DNA of 5,932 bases from an uncultured Gemmatimonadota bacterium (lineage in GTDB: Bacteria > Gemmatimonadota > Gemmatimonadetes > Gemmatimonadales > Gemmatimonadaceae). This document shows, piece by piece, positions 5,824 through 5,932 of this stretch. Position numbers and translations under genes: made by a program. Every line of letters begins with the position of its first letter. Position 1 is the first letter of the stretch. Under the pieces are notes generated by a model that saw only the letters and a list, made by a program, of their open reading frames with translations, searched no databases and had not been told where the DNA came from. The stretch is taken from positions 1-5,932 of the forward strand of contig CAITQY010000192.1 in NCBI GenBank assembly GCA_903894655.1, read 5' to 3'.

Positions 5824-5932
5824 ATGCTGAGTCCAGACGAGGTGTACGGGGTCCTGAATACGGTGATGGACCCCGAGGTCCCGGTCATCAGCGTGGTCGA
5901 ACTGGGCATCGTGCGGGATGTCGCCATCCACA
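5824..5932 (+). CDS. paaD: PaaD, DUF59/MIP18-family maturation factor, partial (5' end)
   Basis: The window ends inside this gene after 36 codons. The N-terminus reads 'VYGVLNTVMDPEVPVISVVELGIVRDVAIH', the hallmark of PaaD proteins ('DPE.PV.SVV.LG.VRDV') and of the DUF59/MIP18 family. PaaD is required for phenylacetyl-CoA epoxidase activity and is thought to help build or insert the iron-sulfur centre, probably that of PaaE; it is not part of the final complex. AGGCGG (5813-5818), 5 nt before ATG 5824, may serve as the ribosome site. The 9-bp gap to paaC puts it in the same operon. The gene order paaA-B-C-D matches the classical one, so paaE would be expected next, beyond the window. Confidence 0.92.
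   Translation, partial: MLSPDEVYGVLNTVMDPEVPVISVVELGIVRDVAIH

Noticed and set aside
1..5932. tRNA, rRNA, insertion sequence, attachment site or riboswitch
   Set aside because: Nothing resembling a tRNA cloverleaf, rRNA segment, transposase or terminal inverted repeats was seen, and nearly all bases are accounted for by coding sequence.

Overview
The window is GC-rich, densely packed bacterial DNA. The longest stretch without a coding call is 61 bp. Two features together suggest a Gram-negative, aerobic soil or water bacterium, possibly of the Gemmatimonadota: tandem genes for secreted bacterial Ig-like (BIG2) proteins, and a compact phenylacetyl-CoA monooxygenase operon. The phylum is an inference from gene style, not something the sequence proves.

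Left part (1-2886, + strand) is a cell-envelope block of three tightly overlapping genes. It opens with the C-terminal end of an Ig-like protein. An ATGA stop/start overlap leads into a lipoprotein with six Ig-like repeats of about 85 residues. A 29-bp overlap then leads into a secreted or membrane-anchored TPR protein with two C-terminal hydrophobic segments. The overlaps suggest one transcript and coupled translation. The function of the block is unknown; surface adhesion or envelope architecture are the obvious guesses.

Middle (2883-3668, - strand) is an enoyl-CoA hydratase/isomerase (crotonase) family gene. Its stop codon overlaps that of the TPR gene inside one palindromic CTAG. Its start faces the paa operon across 61 bp.

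Right part (3730-5932, + strand) holds paaA, paaB, paaC and the first 36 codons of paaD, with gaps of 17, 7 and 9 bp. PaaA is the diiron oxygenase subunit, PaaC its structural partner, PaaB a small accessory subunit and PaaD a DUF59/MIP18-type maturation factor. With a reductase (PaaE, presumably beyond the window) they convert phenylacetyl-CoA to its ring 1,2-epoxide, the first committed step of aerobic phenylacetate breakdown. The divergent crotonase probably acts on a CoA thioester in the same or a related pathway.

Most of the window is ordinary and well explained. The points most worth a second look are the back-to-back TANNNT elements just before the two divergent start codons (possible leaderless transcripts), the crotonase that seems to keep only one of the two classical catalytic glutamates, and the unidentified Ig/Ig/TPR envelope cluster.
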